DNA from: Gemmatimonadota bacterium
GTDB lineage: Bacteria > Gemmatimonadota > Gemmatimonadetes > Longimicrobiales > Gaopeijiaceae
Reading direction: 5' to 3'
DNA: 6,532 nt
Assembly: GCA_018678395.1 (NCBI GenBank)
Contig: JAHHMJ010000378.1
Span: forward strand, 1-6,532
This document shows positions 6,418 to 6,532 of the stretch, one piece after another. Both the position numbers and the translations under genes were made by a program. The notes under the pieces are model-generated. The model worked only from the letters and a program-made list of their open reading frames with translations, made no database searches and had not been told where the DNA came from. How positions within the stretch are numbered: the stretch's first letter is position 1; every line of letters begins with the position of its first letter.

Positions 6418-6532
6418 CTACGCCCCTCCGAGTTCCGAGTCCGCGCGGGGTCCCTCCGGGTCGATGGACGCCGAGCCCATGGACAGCACGAAGGTCAGCG
6501 CCTCGTCCGGGGGGATCGAGAGGGGGTAGGTC
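6418..6532 (-). CDS. C-terminal end of a protein, possibly DUF502 (5' end outside window)
   Basis: The minus strand is open from the right edge to a TAG at 6418-6420, giving 37 residues. They read YPLSIPPDEALTFVLSMGSA near the start and then a polar, acidic tail that ends in GGA. The first part resembles the C-terminal end of DUF502 membrane proteins, where an acidic 'DMSVEEAL..VISGG'-like segment follows the last conserved prolines; this is a short match and could be misleading. G/C-rich third positions and convergence with the DUF5916 gene, 23 bp away, support it being a real coding end. No other function can be proposed from so little sequence. Confidence 0.5.
   Translation of the reverse strand, partial: TYPLSIPPDEALTFVLSMGSASIDPEGPRADSELGGA

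Overview
This is a GC-rich window with strongly G/C-biased third codon positions, and long antisense shadow ORFs across every real gene. It looks like chromosomal DNA of a Gram-negative, diderm bacterium. A lipoprotein-type penicillin acylase and a large signal-peptide/CBM9-like/DUF5916 barrel protein ending in phenylalanine both suit Gemmatimonadota or a similar environmental phylum. That placement is inference from gene content and composition, not from a marker gene.

Layout, left to right. (1) At 2-1072, minus strand, are the first 357 residues of a NodU/TobZ-type carbamoyltransferase; its C-terminal domain lies beyond the left edge. (2) A 205-bp divergent spacer holds a two-tier inverted repeat (1200-1238). 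(3) At 1278-1487, plus strand, is a 69-aa two-helix membrane protein of the DUF2892/YgaP-TM type, ending in a cysteine-bearing tail. (4) After a 36-bp convergent gap, a complete 769-aa penicillin acylase family Ntn-hydrolase precursor with a lipobox lies at 1524-3833, minus strand. (5) A divergent spacer of about 230 bp follows. (6) At about 4067-6394, plus strand, is a DUF5916 protein with an N-terminal CBM9-like module. Its start codon is unclear and its N-terminus may carry a frameshift. (7) At 6418-6532, minus strand, are the last 37 residues of another protein, possibly DUF502.

The genes alternate strand one by one, so nothing in the window is a multi-gene operon and no shared pathway is evident. 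The acylase and the DUF5916 protein are both predicted to act in the cell envelope and share a divergent spacer, so co-regulation is possible but not shown. I found no RNA genes, CRISPR array, mobile element or convincing promoter or factor-independent terminator. I see no clear new biological system. The points most worth checking are the start/frame problem of the DUF5916 gene and the hairpin upstream of the small membrane protein.
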